DNA of 64,000 nt, from NCBI GenBank assembly GCA_017619755.1, contig JAFZRU010000057.1, positions 1 through 64,000 of the forward strand, in the 5' to 3' direction. The notes under the pieces were generated by a model. It saw nothing but the letters and a program-made list of their open reading frames with translations. It did not search any database and had not been told where the DNA came from. Both the position numbers and the translations under genes were made by a program. This document shows, piece by piece, positions 35,211 to 43,888 of the stretch (positions within the stretch are counted from its first letter, which is position 1; each line of letters opens with the position of its first letter). The DNA is from Prevotella sp. Its GTDB lineage: Bacteria > Bacteroidota > Bacteroidia > Bacteroidales > Bacteroidaceae.

Positions 35211-36989
35211 TCATTCGGCGTTGGGCCGCTCGATGTAGGCGATGACATCGCCCTTCATCACCTTGCTGCCGCGCTTGGCGTTGATTTCCACCAATCTGCC
35301 ACCTAAGGCCGCCGGCACCTCCACAATCTCGCCCCATGGAGCTTGGATGTAGCAGAACTTGTCGCCTTCCTTATACTCCTTGCCGATGTATGGCTCGACG
35401 GTGGGCGCACATTCGCCGTCGCCGTTGAACTCCCAGTAGATAGCCCCCTTCACCGGTGCCACGATGGCGTCGGCCCTGGCGTGCTTGAAGGCGCTGATCT
35501 GCTCCGGCGTGAGTTTTGCGCCGAGGCGGGCGTCCTTCGCCTTCTGCAGGTCGGCGAGGAAGTTTTTCTTCGCCTGCCCACTCTTGAAGTTGCGGTATTG
35601 CTCCGGGTGCATGCCCAGTTCGTAAAGCTCCTCGTCGTCCGGTCCGTACTCCCAGCCGTTTTCGTCCATCTCCTTGCGGAAGTCGTCCAAGGCATTGGGG
35701 ATGAGGGTGTGCGGGTCGGCATCGGTGAACTCCCTTCCTTGCTTGGCGGCAAGCTCCTTGAGTTCCGGGGCGATTTCGCCGGGGATGCGTCCGCTCTTGC
35801 CCAGCACTATGCCCCACATGGCATCGTCCATCATCACGTAACGGCCCTTGCCTTGTTCGAGGGTGAGGAGGTTGGTCAGTGCTATGTTCTTCACATACTG
35901 TGAGAAAGGTGTCACCAAGGGTGGGTATCCCACCTTCGGCCACACATAGGCCACTTCGTCGAAGAGCTGCACCAAGAGGTCGTCGATGCTCAGCTCCGGC
36001 TCGCCCTTCTTCGCACGTGTCTTGTTGATGATCTGGTGGATGCCGCCGAGGTCGGCCATCATAGAGCCCATCATGCCACCGGGAAGGCCGCAGCCCAAGA
36101 GCAGCGAACTCATGTGCTTGTTGCCTGGGTTGATGAAATAGCCCAACCATTCGTCGATGAACTCCTGTGTGAGCGAGCGGGCCTTCATGTAGGCCTTCAT
36201 GTTGATGTCGGCCACCTCGAAGCCCTCGTTCTTCAGCATGCTCTGCACGGAGATGATGTCGGGATGTACCTTGCCCCATGACAGCGGTTCGATGGCCGTG
36301 TCGATGATGTCGCCACCATTGTTGCACACCTCCAAGATGGAAGCCATAGAAAGGCCGGGGCCGGAGTGGCCGTGATACTGGATGATGACCTCGGGGTGCT
36401 TGTCCTTGATGGACTTGGTGAGTTTGCCCAGCATGGCCGGCTGGCCGATGCCCGCCATGTCCTTTAGACAGATTTCTGAGGCTCCGGCGGCAATCACCTC
36501 GTCAGCGATGCGGCTGTAGTATTCCACGGTGTGCACCGGGGAGGTGGTGATGCACAGCGTTGCCTGGGGCGTCATGCCTGCCTCCAAGGCCCATTTGATG
36601 CTCGGGATGATGTTACGGGTGTCGTTCAGGCCGCAGAAGATGCGGGGGATGTCCACTCCTTGTGCATGCTTCACCTTATATTGTAGTTGGCGCACGTCGT
36701 CGGGCACCGGGTACATGCGAAGCGCGGTGAGGCCGCGGTCGAGCATGTGTGTCTTGATGCCCACCTGGTTGAAGGGCTTGCAGAATGCGCGGACGGCTGC
36801 GTTGGGGTTCTCGCCGGCCAGGAGGTTCACCTGCTCGAAGGCACCGCCATTGGTTTCCACACGGGAGAAGCATCCCATGTCGATGATGACCGGGGCGATG
36901 CGCTCCAACTGGTCTTTGCGGGGTTGGAACTTGCCTGATGACTGCCACATGTCACGATAGACAAGACTGAACTGGATTTTCTTTTTCAT
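35211..36989 (-). CDS. Pyruvate/oxaloacetate carboxyltransferase-like protein
   Basis: A 592-residue protein of the biotin-dependent carboxyltransferase family (oxaloacetate decarboxylase alpha / pyruvate carboxylase B). The barrel shows YRDMWQSSGKF (RD-x-x-QS), ASEICLKDMAGIG with the active-site lysine, and IQYHGHSGPGLSMAS with the metal-binding HxH. The usual GxTSQP loop is EPLSWGKVHPD here. The C-terminal ~75 residues resemble a biotinyl domain (KGDVIAYIERPNAE), but the MKM biotin site is missing (CYIQAPWGEIVEV instead). It may work with a separate biotin carrier. Own promoter; HD and four-helix genes follow. Confidence 0.8.
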   Translation of the reverse strand: MKKKIQFSLVYRDMWQSSGKFQPRKDQLERIAPVIIDMGCFSRVETNGGAFEQVNLLAGENPNAAVRAFCKPFNQVGIKTHMLDRGLTALRMYPVPDDVRQLQYKVKHAQGVDIPRIFCGLNDTRNIIPSIKWALEAGMTPQATLCITTSPVHTVEYYSRIADEVIAAGASEICLKDMAGIGQPAMLGKLTKSIKDKHPEVIIQYHGHSGPGLSMASILEVCNNGGDIIDTAIEPLSWGKVHPDIISVQSMLKNEGFEVADINMKAYMKARSLTQEFIDEWLGYFINPGNKHMSSLLLGCGLPGGMMGSMMADLGGIHQIINKTRAKKGEPELSIDDLLVQLFDEVAYVWPKVGYPPLVTPFSQYVKNIALTNLLTLEQGKGRYVMMDDAMWGIVLGKSGRIPGEIAPELKELAAKQGREFTDADPHTLIPNALDDFRKEMDENGWEYGPDDEELYELGMHPEQYRNFKSGQAKKNFLADLQKAKDARLGAKLTPEQISAFKHARADAIVAPVKGAIYWEFNGDGECAPTVEPYIGKEYKEGDKFCYIQAPWGEIVEVPAALGGRLVEINAKRGSKVMKGDVIAYIERPNAE

Positions 36990-37049
36990 TCGTTATCAGT
37001 TTAAAGTTGGATGTAAGGCTAATAGCATTCCGTGTTTCACTAACACGCC

Positions 37050-37058
37050 ACAAAGATA
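37050..37058 (-). promoter_or_regulatory. -7 promoter box for the carboxyltransferase operon
   Basis: TATCTTTGT on the minus strand, 60 nt before the ATG at 36989. Confidence 0.5.
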
Positions 37059-37238
37059 GCGAAAATTTCTTCATCCGCAACGTCCAAGAGCGTTTTTTTG
37101 CGCAAAAACCGATGTTTTTTCATATTTTATGCGGTCAAGATGTCCTGAGGGGGTAAAAAGTGAACAATTCATTTTTGCAAATAACTCTCACGGAAATAAA
37201 AAAATGTCGTGTTGTTTTGTGGAATCAACTAAAAGGAG

Positions 37239-37247
37239 TATTTTTGC
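37239..37247 (+). promoter_or_regulatory. -7 promoter box for the lipoprotein gene
   Basis: TATTTTTGC matches TAnnTTTG, 37 nt before the ATG at 37285. Confidence 0.55.
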
Positions 37248-37284
37248 AACTTCAATTAGGTAATGTCACGACAAATACAACCAA

Positions 37285-38070
37285 ATGAAAACTTCTTCCT
37301 TGCTCACATTGCTGCCCATGCTCCTGCTCTTCATCGCCTGTGGCAGGACGGAACGGCAGCCAGAGTCCTTGGAGACGACGCCGGCTACGAAAAGCTATGT
37401 CTCCGTGGGTGACTCAATGCTCTACGGACTGGCTTGCGACGGTTGCTCCGACTCCGTGCTTGTGTTCCTGCCCGACAAAGGGGGAGACCCTGTCAATTTC
37501 AGTATCGTGGAGGCCAGGCTCAACCACAAGGTTTTCGGCAGGCCCCGCATAGGAGACCGCATGGCTGTCCTGGTGGACACCGTCAACCCAAAAGTGCTTA
37601 TGCTGGCCATCAACATGGAGCAGGTGAAAGGCACCTGGTTTTATGAGGAACTGCCCCAACTGCGTCGCCGCATACCCACTCCCGACAACAATGAGGTGGC
37701 ACGGGAAGTGAAGGAAAAGGAGCAACATCGGCGAGACTCTTTCCTGCAAACGTTCATGGTGCCTCGGGAGTATGTCTATACGTTGAAGCGCGACCACACC
37801 GTGAGTACACAGGGAGGGCCGCCGCGCACCACTTCGCTCGACGGCAACACCCCCGTGGAGTACCCCCCTATGAAGAGGTACGCCGAATGGCATCTGTGCA
37901 ACGGGAAAATCATTTTCACTTATTCCTCCTTCCCCGTTCCCGGCGACAACGACTCCGTGACCTTGGTCAACGACACGGCGGAGTTCGTCATGCTCAGGCG
38001 CGACACCATGGCCCTGCGCTTCAGCGACCGCATACAAGGCTTTAAACTCAAGCCTGACAGCTTGAATTAA
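37285..38070 (+). CDS. Lipoprotein of unknown function
   Basis: I do not recognise this family. The 261-residue product opens with a lipoprotein signal (SLLTLLPMLLLFIACG, Cys at the lipobox), so it is a membrane-anchored exported protein. The mature part contains SVGDSMLYGLACDGCSDSVL and a C-terminal half that reads like a METRNL/META-style beta fold (HLCNGKIIFTYSSFPVPGDN, FVMLRRDTMALRFSD), without a motif I can name. Single-gene unit with its own promoter; the next gene is 180 bp away. Confidence 0.7.
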   Translation: MKTSSLLTLLPMLLLFIACGRTERQPESLETTPATKSYVSVGDSMLYGLACDGCSDSVLVFLPDKGGDPVNFSIVEARLNHKVFGRPRIGDRMAVLVDTVNPKVLMLAINMEQVKGTWFYEELPQLRRRIPTPDNNEVAREVKEKEQHRRDSFLQTFMVPREYVYTLKRDHTVSTQGGPPRTTSLDGNTPVEYPPMKRYAEWHLCNGKIIFTYSSFPVPGDNDSVTLVNDTAEFVMLRRDTMALRFSDRIQGFKLKPDSLN

Positions 38071-38188
38071 TTGATAATTAATTATTTACAATAGATTTTA
38101 AGGAAAAAGTATTTACGTCTCTCTATGCCAAATACCAACAATATTGTAACAAATTGGCAAAAAATTTGGTGTTTCAATTAGAATTTCG

Positions 38189-38197
38189 TACTTTTGC
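38189..38197 (+). promoter_or_regulatory. -7 promoter box for the repeat/dockerin protein gene
   Basis: TACTTTTGC, 53 nt before the ATG at 38251. Confidence 0.55.
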
Positions 38198-38250
38198 CGC
38201 TTGTTAAATAATTACATGATACTATCAACTTAATAAATTAAAAATTGCTT

Positions 38251-40353
38251 ATGAAAAGATTATCTCTTCTAACCCTGCTCGTTGCGCTGTTGAGTGTAAC
38301 GGCATTCGCACAAAAGGGCGTCAACCCACGCCTGGTGCAAAAATCAATTCAAAGCCAAAGTCCTGTGATGATGAACATGAGTCCAAGGATGATGAAGGCG
38401 AAACCACAGATGTTAACGGCAACTCCAAAGAAGGTGAAGACGAGTCCAAGGATGATGAAAGGGGCACTCCGTCAATCTCAGACCGTCACCAACAAGCCGA
38501 GGCGCATTGCCGCCGCTAACGAACTGGTGACTCCTCCTGAAACGGCTACCACCGAGACCCTCTACACCTATCAGGGCAAATTCTATGTTAATACCAGTAG
38601 TGGTTGGTCGAATGCCACGTCATACAAAGAGAGCATCACTATAGCTATCGACGGTGAAGACTTCTACATCCAGGGACTGGCTTACTGGTTTGAGGATGCT
38701 TGGATCAAAGGTACAATCGATGGTGATAAGGTAGTTTTTGAAAACTCACAGTTCATTGGTGAGGATGATTATGGGTCAGAGTATCTTGTCGGCACCGATG
38801 ATTGGGAGACTTTGTCCGACAACATTGTCTTCAGCTACGATGCCGAGGAGGGTATTCTGGCGGCTGAAACCACCTACATCCTTGAAAATGGTTCGGAGGA
38901 TGAGATTGAAGCTTATTGCTACTGGAGCTCACCCACGTTCTTAAGAGAGCTTCCCGAGGTGGTACCACCTTCTACGGAACTGGTGACTCCTCCTGAAACG
39001 GCTACCATGGAGACTTTCTACACCTTTGATGGCATTTTCTATGTTTACAGTAGTGGTTGGAAGAATGCCACATCATTGATGGAGAGCATCACTGTAGCTA
39101 TAGACGGCAACGACATTTACATCCAGGGCCTGGCTTATTGGTTTGAGGATGCTTGGATAAAAGGTACGATTGATGGTAACATGGCTATTTTTGCAGGTCC
39201 ACAATTTATTGGCGAGGATGAATATGGGGCTGAGTATCTCGTAGGCTCTGACGATGGGGAAACTTTCTCCGACATCGTCTTCTACTACGATGCCGAGGAA
39301 GGCATTTTGTACGGAGACACTCCTTTTATCATTGAGAATGCTTCGTATGAAGAGGTTGATCCTTATTGCTATTGGTCTATGCCCACATTCTTTAAGAATC
39401 CTCCTGAGGTGGTGACGCCTCCTGAGGATTTAGTGACCGATGATTATGTCATCGTTTATGTTGACAGAGAAGGAAATCCTGGTTACGGCAGTCTGACTGT
39501 TGGCTTCGACGGCAATGATGTATATATTCAAGGATTCTGCAGCTATTTGCCAGACGCATGGATGAAGGGTACCTTGGATGGAGAGACCATCACTTTCCCC
39601 GGTGCTCAGTATTTCGGACCTTATGGCAATTATAAGATATTCCTCCAGGGCTTGGATGTTGTATTCACGTATGATAAAGAAGCTGATAAAATGATTGCTT
39701 CAGATGACATCTATACCATTACCTTTGATGGACTTTTGGCCGACTCCTATAGTGAGGCTGTCATCCTCAAAGTGGTGGAGAAAGCTGGTGTTCCCAGTAC
39801 GCCTACCATCAGTGAGATATACGAGTCGTCATACGGCCCCATTGCTTACTTTACCATTCCTTTGCTTGATGTTGATGGCAATCCTATGGTATCTTCAAAA
39901 CTTTCCTTCCAATTCTTCTATCAAGTAGGGGATGAGGTTTATCCGGTGACTTTTGATCCCGACGACTATTATTACCTTGAAGAGGCCATGACTGTCATCC
40001 CGTATGGTTTCTCGGAAGATTATGACTTCTATGCTAATGCTATTTACCTCAATATGGACTTCTCCGATTGGGACAAGATTGGCATCCAGAGCATCTATAC
40101 TGGCGGCGGCGAGGAGAACGTGTCGGAAATCTTCTGGTTCAACCTGAAGGAAGAAGAGTTCCCCATGGGCGACGTCAACCATGACGGTCAAGTGAACGTC
40201 ACCGACGTGATGCTGGTGGTGGACTATGTGATGGGTAACAACCCGCCCGTCTTCTTCGAAGACCAGGCAGACGTGACTGGCGATGGTGACATTACTGTCT
40301 CCGACGTGACGGCCATCGTGGACATCGCACTCAACGGTCAGGTAAAGGACTAA
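38251..40353 (+). CDS. Exported protein with tandem domains and C-terminal dockerin
   Basis: ATG 38251 gives a signal peptide (KRLSLLTLLVALLSVTAFAQ). After a basic, repetitive linker (SPRMMKAKPQML, TSPRMMKG) come three related ~150-residue domains starting near residues 91, 243 and 392 (ELVTPPETAT, ELVTPPETAT, DLVTDDYVIV). The first two are very similar at DNA level with a 456-bp period, so the duplication is recent. Each has SITIAIDGEDFYIQGLAYWF-type core and YDAEEGIL. The C-terminal ~60 residues are a dockerin-like Ca-loop pair (GDVNHDGQVNVTDVMLVVDY, ADVTGDGDITVSDVTAIVD). 700 residues; ligand unknown. Confidence 0.8.
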   Translation: MKRLSLLTLLVALLSVTAFAQKGVNPRLVQKSIQSQSPVMMNMSPRMMKAKPQMLTATPKKVKTSPRMMKGALRQSQTVTNKPRRIAAANELVTPPETATTETLYTYQGKFYVNTSSGWSNATSYKESITIAIDGEDFYIQGLAYWFEDAWIKGTIDGDKVVFENSQFIGEDDYGSEYLVGTDDWETLSDNIVFSYDAEEGILAAETTYILENGSEDEIEAYCYWSSPTFLRELPEVVPPSTELVTPPETATMETFYTFDGIFYVYSSGWKNATSLMESITVAIDGNDIYIQGLAYWFEDAWIKGTIDGNMAIFAGPQFIGEDEYGAEYLVGSDDGETFSDIVFYYDAEEGILYGDTPFIIENASYEEVDPYCYWSMPTFFKNPPEVVTPPEDLVTDDYVIVYVDREGNPGYGSLTVGFDGNDVYIQGFCSYLPDAWMKGTLDGETITFPGAQYFGPYGNYKIFLQGLDVVFTYDKEADKMIASDDIYTITFDGLLADSYSEAVILKVVEKAGVPSTPTISEIYESSYGPIAYFTIPLLDVDGNPMVSSKLSFQFFYQVGDEVYPVTFDPDDYYYLEEAMTVIPYGFSEDYDFYANAIYLNMDFSDWDKIGIQSIYTGGGEENVSEIFWFNLKEEEFPMGDVNHDGQVNVTDVMLVVDYVMGNNPPVFFEDQADVTGDGDITVSDVTAIVDIALNGQVKD

Positions 40354-40382
40354 TTATTCTCCTTTCCCATCGGCTATATATC

Positions 40383-40430
40383 ATTCGGGCGGACTTGCAC
40401 AATATGCAGTCCGCCCGAATTGTGTTTCTC
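40383..40430 (+). terminator. Terminator after the repeat/dockerin gene
   Basis: ATTCGGGCGGACT (40383-40395) pairs with AGTCCGCCCGAAT (40408-40420), a 13-bp perfect stem, followed by TGTGTTTCTC. It lies between convergent genes. Confidence 0.8.
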
Positions 40431-40433
40431 CCT

Positions 40434-40466
40434 TCTCTCCTATCTCCTCCTATTTCCTCCTAATCA
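40434..40466. repeat. CTCCTAT array next to the queF stop
   Basis: Four units of the CTCCTATYTCCT type lie directly downstream of the queF stop codon (40467-40469, minus strand). The motif is the same as in the array at 33879-33980. Confidence 0.75.
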
Positions 40467-40931
40467 TCAATACTTGTATCTGAGCAGTCGCTCCTCTGCC
40501 ATGCGCTCGTAGCGTGTGCCAGGACGTCCGTAATTGGCGTAGGGGTGGATGCTGATGCCACCGCGTGGCATGAAGATACCTGTCACCTCGATGTATCGCG
40601 GGTCCATGAGCTTGATGAGGTCCTTCATGATGGTGTTCACGCAGTCCTCGTGGAAGTCGCCGTGGTTGCGGAAACTGAAGAGGTAAAGCTTGAGGCTCTT
40701 GCTCTCCACCATGCGTTTGTCGGGAATGTAGCTGATGATGATTTCGGCGAAGTCCGGCTGGCCGGTGATGGGGCAGAGCGAAGTGAACTCCGGGCAGTTG
40801 AAGCGCACCCAGTAGTCGTTCTCCTGATGGCGGTTCTCAAAGGTTTCCAGCACCTCTGGGGCGTAGTTTTGGGCGTAATTGGTCTCAGCGCCGAGCAATT
40901 TCAGCCCCTCTTCTTTTCTCTTTTCGGTCAT
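40467..40931 (-). CDS. queF: preQ0 reductase (7-cyano-7-deazaguanine reductase)
   Basis: Reduces preQ0 to preQ1 with NADPH in queuosine synthesis. The 154-residue, monodomain QueF shows [17 protein letters not shown] with the thioimide-forming C53 and D60, [20 protein letters not shown] with the signature substrate/NADPH residues. It starts 6 bp after the yhhQ-type gene, with which it shares a leader containing a candidate preQ1 riboswitch. Confidence 0.94.
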   Translation of the reverse strand: MTEKRKEEGLKLLGAETNYAQNYAPEVLETFENRHQENDYWVRFNCPEFTSLCPITGQPDFAEIIISYIPDKRMVESKSLKLYLFSFRNHGDFHEDCVNTIMKDLIKLMDPRYIEVTGIFMPRGGISIHPYANYGRPGTRYERMAEERLLRYKY

Positions 40932-40937
40932 GGCGGA

Positions 40938-41627
40938 TTAGATGTTGAATATTTTCAAGATGTCGTAACTGATGCCTTCGTCATAGACGTCCTCCTGCTC
41001 GTGGTGCTTGACGAATGCCACCACGCGGATAGTGACGGGCAGCACCACCACCTCGTAGGCGGTTTTCAGCACCAACTGCCAGAGCATCATCCATGGCAGT
41101 TCATTTGTGGGGATGACGCCCAAGAAGGCCAAGGGGAAGAACACTAAGGAGTCGGCTCCCTCGCCCAATATGGTGCTGAGGATGGCTCTCAGTGAGAAAT
41201 GCTTGCCTTTCGACTGTAGCTTCATGCGGCTCATCACATAGGCGTTGATGAAACTGCCGGCGAGGAATGCTGCGAAAGAGGCAAAGACAATGCGAGGAGC
41301 CAGTCCGAAGATGGCATGGAAGCCTACATCGTTGTTCCAGTAAGGGGCGCCGGGTATGGCGTCGCACAATGCGCAGATGGCGACGAAGAAGAAATTCATC
41401 GCAAATCCCGTCCATATAAGCAGGCGCGCCTTGCGATATCCCCAAACTTCGCACACGCAGTCGTTGATGATGTAGGAAACGGGGAACACCAGCAAGCCGC
41501 CGGTGACACTCACCGACCCCAAGGCTATCTGCTTCGTTCCCAATAGGTTTGCCGCTATCAGGCAAACGGTGAAGAGCATGCTGAACAACAGGAACAGCAC
41601 ACTCACTTTAGAAGTGTTCTTTCTCAT
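40938..41627 (-). CDS. yhhQ: Queuosine-precursor (VUT/YhhQ-family) transporter
   Basis: A 229-residue inner-membrane protein with about six helices. ATG 41627 (RKNTSKVSVLFLLFSMLFTV) is chosen: it follows directly on the folded leader, and an in-frame extension to 41759 would run through it. ANLLGTKQIALGSVSVTGGL, VFPVSYIINDCVCEVWGY and ARLLIWTGFAMN are family hallmarks. E. coli YhhQ takes up preQ0 and preQ1; here the pairing with queF suggests preQ0/preQ1 import feeding QueF. First gene of a two-gene operon. Confidence 0.9.
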   Translation of the reverse strand: MRKNTSKVSVLFLLFSMLFTVCLIAANLLGTKQIALGSVSVTGGLLVFPVSYIINDCVCEVWGYRKARLLIWTGFAMNFFFVAICALCDAIPGAPYWNNDVGFHAIFGLAPRIVFASFAAFLAGSFINAYVMSRMKLQSKGKHFSLRAILSTILGEGADSLVFFPLAFLGVIPTNELPWMMLWQLVLKTAYEVVVLPVTIRVVAFVKHHEQEDVYDEGISYDILKIFNI

Positions 41628-41630
41628 TTT

Positions 41631-41660
41631 CTTGTTTTTTAAGAGGTTTCCAAGCACTCT
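41631..41660 (-). promoter_or_regulatory. Candidate preQ1-I riboswitch aptamer
   Basis: Read on the minus strand (41660 to 41631) the leader can form an H-type pseudoknot: P1 AGAG (41660-41657) with CUCU (41645-41642); P2 CUUG (41654-41651) with CAAG (41634-41631); a free C at 41646 directly before the P1 3' strand, where preQ1-I aptamers pair with the ligand; a U right after the P1 5' strand; and an A-rich loop UUAAAAAA (41641 and 41640-41635 region) between P1 and P2. The P2 3' strand ends 3 nt before the yhhQ ATG, so ligand binding would block initiation. Fold found by eye; no covariance test. Confidence 0.65.
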
Positions 41661-41675
41661 GATTATAAATCGGCT

Positions 41676-41684
41676 GCAAAGGTA
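41676..41684 (-). promoter_or_regulatory. -7 promoter box for yhhQ-queF
   Basis: TACCTTTGC on the minus strand; the predicted transcript starts ~10 nt before the riboswitch-like fold and ~45 nt before the ATG, so the leader is little more than the aptamer. Confidence 0.6.
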
Positions 41685-41833
41685 CAACTTTTCCATCATA
41701 AAATGAAGACAGTATCGTTTTTTATTTGAAGATTTCGGCCTTCTGTTTTGCCATTTCAATCGTTACTTGAGATTTTCTCCAAAATCATGGTGAAAAAGGA
41801 GGCCCAAAATTTGCATATTTCCGTCTGTAAAAC

Positions 41834-41842
41834 TATCTTTGC
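41834..41842 (+). promoter_or_regulatory. -7 promoter box for the thioredoxin-like gene
   Basis: TATCTTTGC matches TAnnTTTG, 31 nt before ATG 41874. Confidence 0.55.
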
Positions 41843-41873
41843 ACCCAATCGTGACAATGACCAAACAATACGA

Positions 41874-42935
41874 ATGATGAGAAAACTGTTTTTCTTGATG
41901 ATGATGATTGTCGCCACCATTTCCTTGGAGGCACAAGAGAAGATGCACATAAAAGGCACGTGTCCGGAGGGAATGGACACCGTGCTGGTCATCGACTTGG
42001 CACATGGATACCTCTATGCGCGCATCCCCGTCAGGCAAGGGATATTTGCCACCACGCTACCCGTGGAGAAGGAAGCCGTCATGGGCATTGGCTCATACTC
42101 CTATTACATCCCCTTCTTTGCTGACGGAGACACCTTGGTCGTGGACTTGGAAAAGCATGCCGTGAAAGGCTCGCGGCTTAATGAGATGACATTCCGGTGC
42201 GACCAGGCTCTTGACTCCATCGACCATTCGCTCACGGGAAGGATGGAGACCTTGAAGAAGCTGGCCGAGGAGGGTGATGAAGTTTTCGCCCGCCAGCAGA
42301 TGAAAGACCTCATGGAGAGCCGCGTCGCACGGCGCATCAATGTCCTCAAGCCTTACGCCGACACTATGGTGCCTGCGGCCTTCCTCCCTGACATGTTCAT
42401 GGAGATGAACTATGAGCAGGTGAAGCCTTGGCTACGTGACGACGCACCCTACTGGAATCACCCCCGTATGAACGTGGCCAAGCAGTATGCCGAGGGGTTG
42501 AAGAAGAAACAGCCGGGAAGGAAATTTGTCAACCTCGCCATGCGTGACCTCGACGGTGTCATACGCCACTTGGACGAGTGGTGTGGCAAGGGCAACTACG
42601 TCCTGGTGGACTTCTGGGCCAGTTGGTGCGGACCTTGTCGCAAGGAGATGCCCAACGTGGTGGAGAACTATGTGAAATACCACGGAAAAGGCTTTGAAAT
42701 CGTCGGGGTCTCCTTCGACCAGAAAGCAGAGCCGTGGAAGGCCGCCGTCAAGCAGATGGGCATGGACTGGGTGCAAATCTCCGACCTCAAGGGATGGGAG
42801 AGCGCCGCCTCGGAGGCTTACGGCGTGATGGCCATCCCTTCCAATGTCTTGCTCGACGGTGAGGGGCGCATCGTGGCCTATGACCTGCGAGGCGAGAAAT
42901 TAGGTGAGAAACTGAAGGAACTCTACGGCTTCTAA
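41874..42935 (+). CDS. TlpA/ResA-like thioredoxin with N-terminal DUF4369-type domain
   Basis: An exported thiol-disulfide oxidoreductase. The two ATGs at 41874/41877 start a signal peptide (RKLFFLMMMIVATISLEAQ); longer frames run through the promoter. Residues ~22-110 (HIKGTCPEGMDTVLVIDLAH, ARIPVRQGIF) look like the DUF4369 beta domain common in Bacteroidetes; the C-terminal half is a thioredoxin fold with DFWASWCGPCRKEMP (CGPC near 252-255) and VMAIPSNVLLDGEGRIV (cis-Pro loop). Probably periplasmic and membrane-associated. 353 residues; single gene. Confidence 0.87.
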   Translation: MMRKLFFLMMMIVATISLEAQEKMHIKGTCPEGMDTVLVIDLAHGYLYARIPVRQGIFATTLPVEKEAVMGIGSYSYYIPFFADGDTLVVDLEKHAVKGSRLNEMTFRCDQALDSIDHSLTGRMETLKKLAEEGDEVFARQQMKDLMESRVARRINVLKPYADTMVPAAFLPDMFMEMNYEQVKPWLRDDAPYWNHPRMNVAKQYAEGLKKKQPGRKFVNLAMRDLDGVIRHLDEWCGKGNYVLVDFWASWCGPCRKEMPNVVENYVKYHGKGFEIVGVSFDQKAEPWKAAVKQMGMDWVQISDLKGWESAASEAYGVMAIPSNVLLDGEGRIVAYDLRGEKLGEKLKELYGF

Positions 42936-43888
42936 GCGGTCGCCGGGGAGAGGACCACTGCGTTGTAGAGCAACCATGCCATGTAGGTGGCGAAGACGGC
43001 GGTGAGGGCTGCACCCTCCCATCGCTCCACCAAGAGGCGGGTATAGGAGAAGCACCACAGCATTGCCATACCAAGCGTCATCACCGCATAGTCGATGAGG
43101 GTAATGCCTTGTAGTTCCATGGGGCAGATTAGTCCCGTCAGACCAATGATCAATAGCACGTTGTAAACATTGCTGCCTATCACGTTGCCGATGGCGATGG
43201 CACTCTGACCTTTGCGGGCTGCCACCACGCTCGTGGCCAGTTCGGGAAGTGACGTGCCGCCGGCGACGATGGTGAGGCCGATGACGGCATCGGATACATG
43301 CAGTGCTCGCGCCACGCGGGTGGCGGCGTCAACGAAGACATTGCTTCCCAACACCAAGCACGACAGACCCAGGACTACCAAGATAGTGGCGGCAAGTGGC
43401 GTGCGTGCCTCGTGAGCCTCCATCGTGGCTTCCGGCTTTTCACGCTTTGCCCGATACAGCGTGTAGCCCATGAAGACGAGGAAGATGGCGAAGAGCAGCA
43501 GGGCGTCGAGGCGTGACACGCGACCGTCGAGGCACAACACGGCAAGCAGTACGCCGGCCAGCATCGACCACGGCATGTCTTTCCACACCGTGGAGCGGAG
43601 GATGGCGATGGGGGCCACCATGGCCGCCACGCCCACGATGAGCAACGTGTTGAAGATGTTGCTGCCCACCACGTTGCCAACGGCCAAGTCGGAGGTGCCT
43701 TTCAACGCCGACACCATGCTGATGCACAGTTCGGGCATGGAGGTGCCAAGGGCGACGATGGTGAGGCCGATGACCATCTCGGGAATGTTTAGTCGCTGGG
43801 CGATGGCCACCGCCCCGTCGGTCAAGCGGTCGGCGCCCCACAGCACCAAGACGATGCCCACGATGATTAAAAGGATGTCTATAACCAT
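42932..43888 (-). CDS. Calcium/sodium antiporter (CaCA family, YrbG-like)
   Basis: A 318-residue inner-membrane exchanger with ~10 helices built from two inverted halves. Both alpha-repeat motifs are visible: GTSMPELCISMVSALKGTSD ending VGNVVGSNIFN, and GTSLPELATSVVAARKGQSA ending IGNVIGSNVYN. It overlaps the end of the msrC gene by 10 bp, so the two are one operon, and converges on the thioredoxin gene with a 4-bp overlap. Confidence 0.92.
   Translation of the reverse strand: MVIDILLIIVGIVLVLWGADRLTDGAVAIAQRLNIPEMVIGLTIVALGTSMPELCISMVSALKGTSDLAVGNVVGSNIFNTLLIVGVAAMVAPIAILRSTVWKDMPWSMLAGVLLAVLCLDGRVSRLDALLLFAIFLVFMGYTLYRAKREKPEATMEAHEARTPLAATILVVLGLSCLVLGSNVFVDAATRVARALHVSDAVIGLTIVAGGTSLPELATSVVAARKGQSAIAIGNVIGSNVYNVLLIIGLTGLICPMELQGITLIDYAVMTLGMAMLWCFSYTRLLVERWEGAALTAVFATYMAWLLYNAVVLSPATA

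Noticed and set aside
41628-41759. Upstream extension of the yhhQ-type gene
   Set aside because: The extension runs through the promoter and the riboswitch-like fold and is not part of the family.
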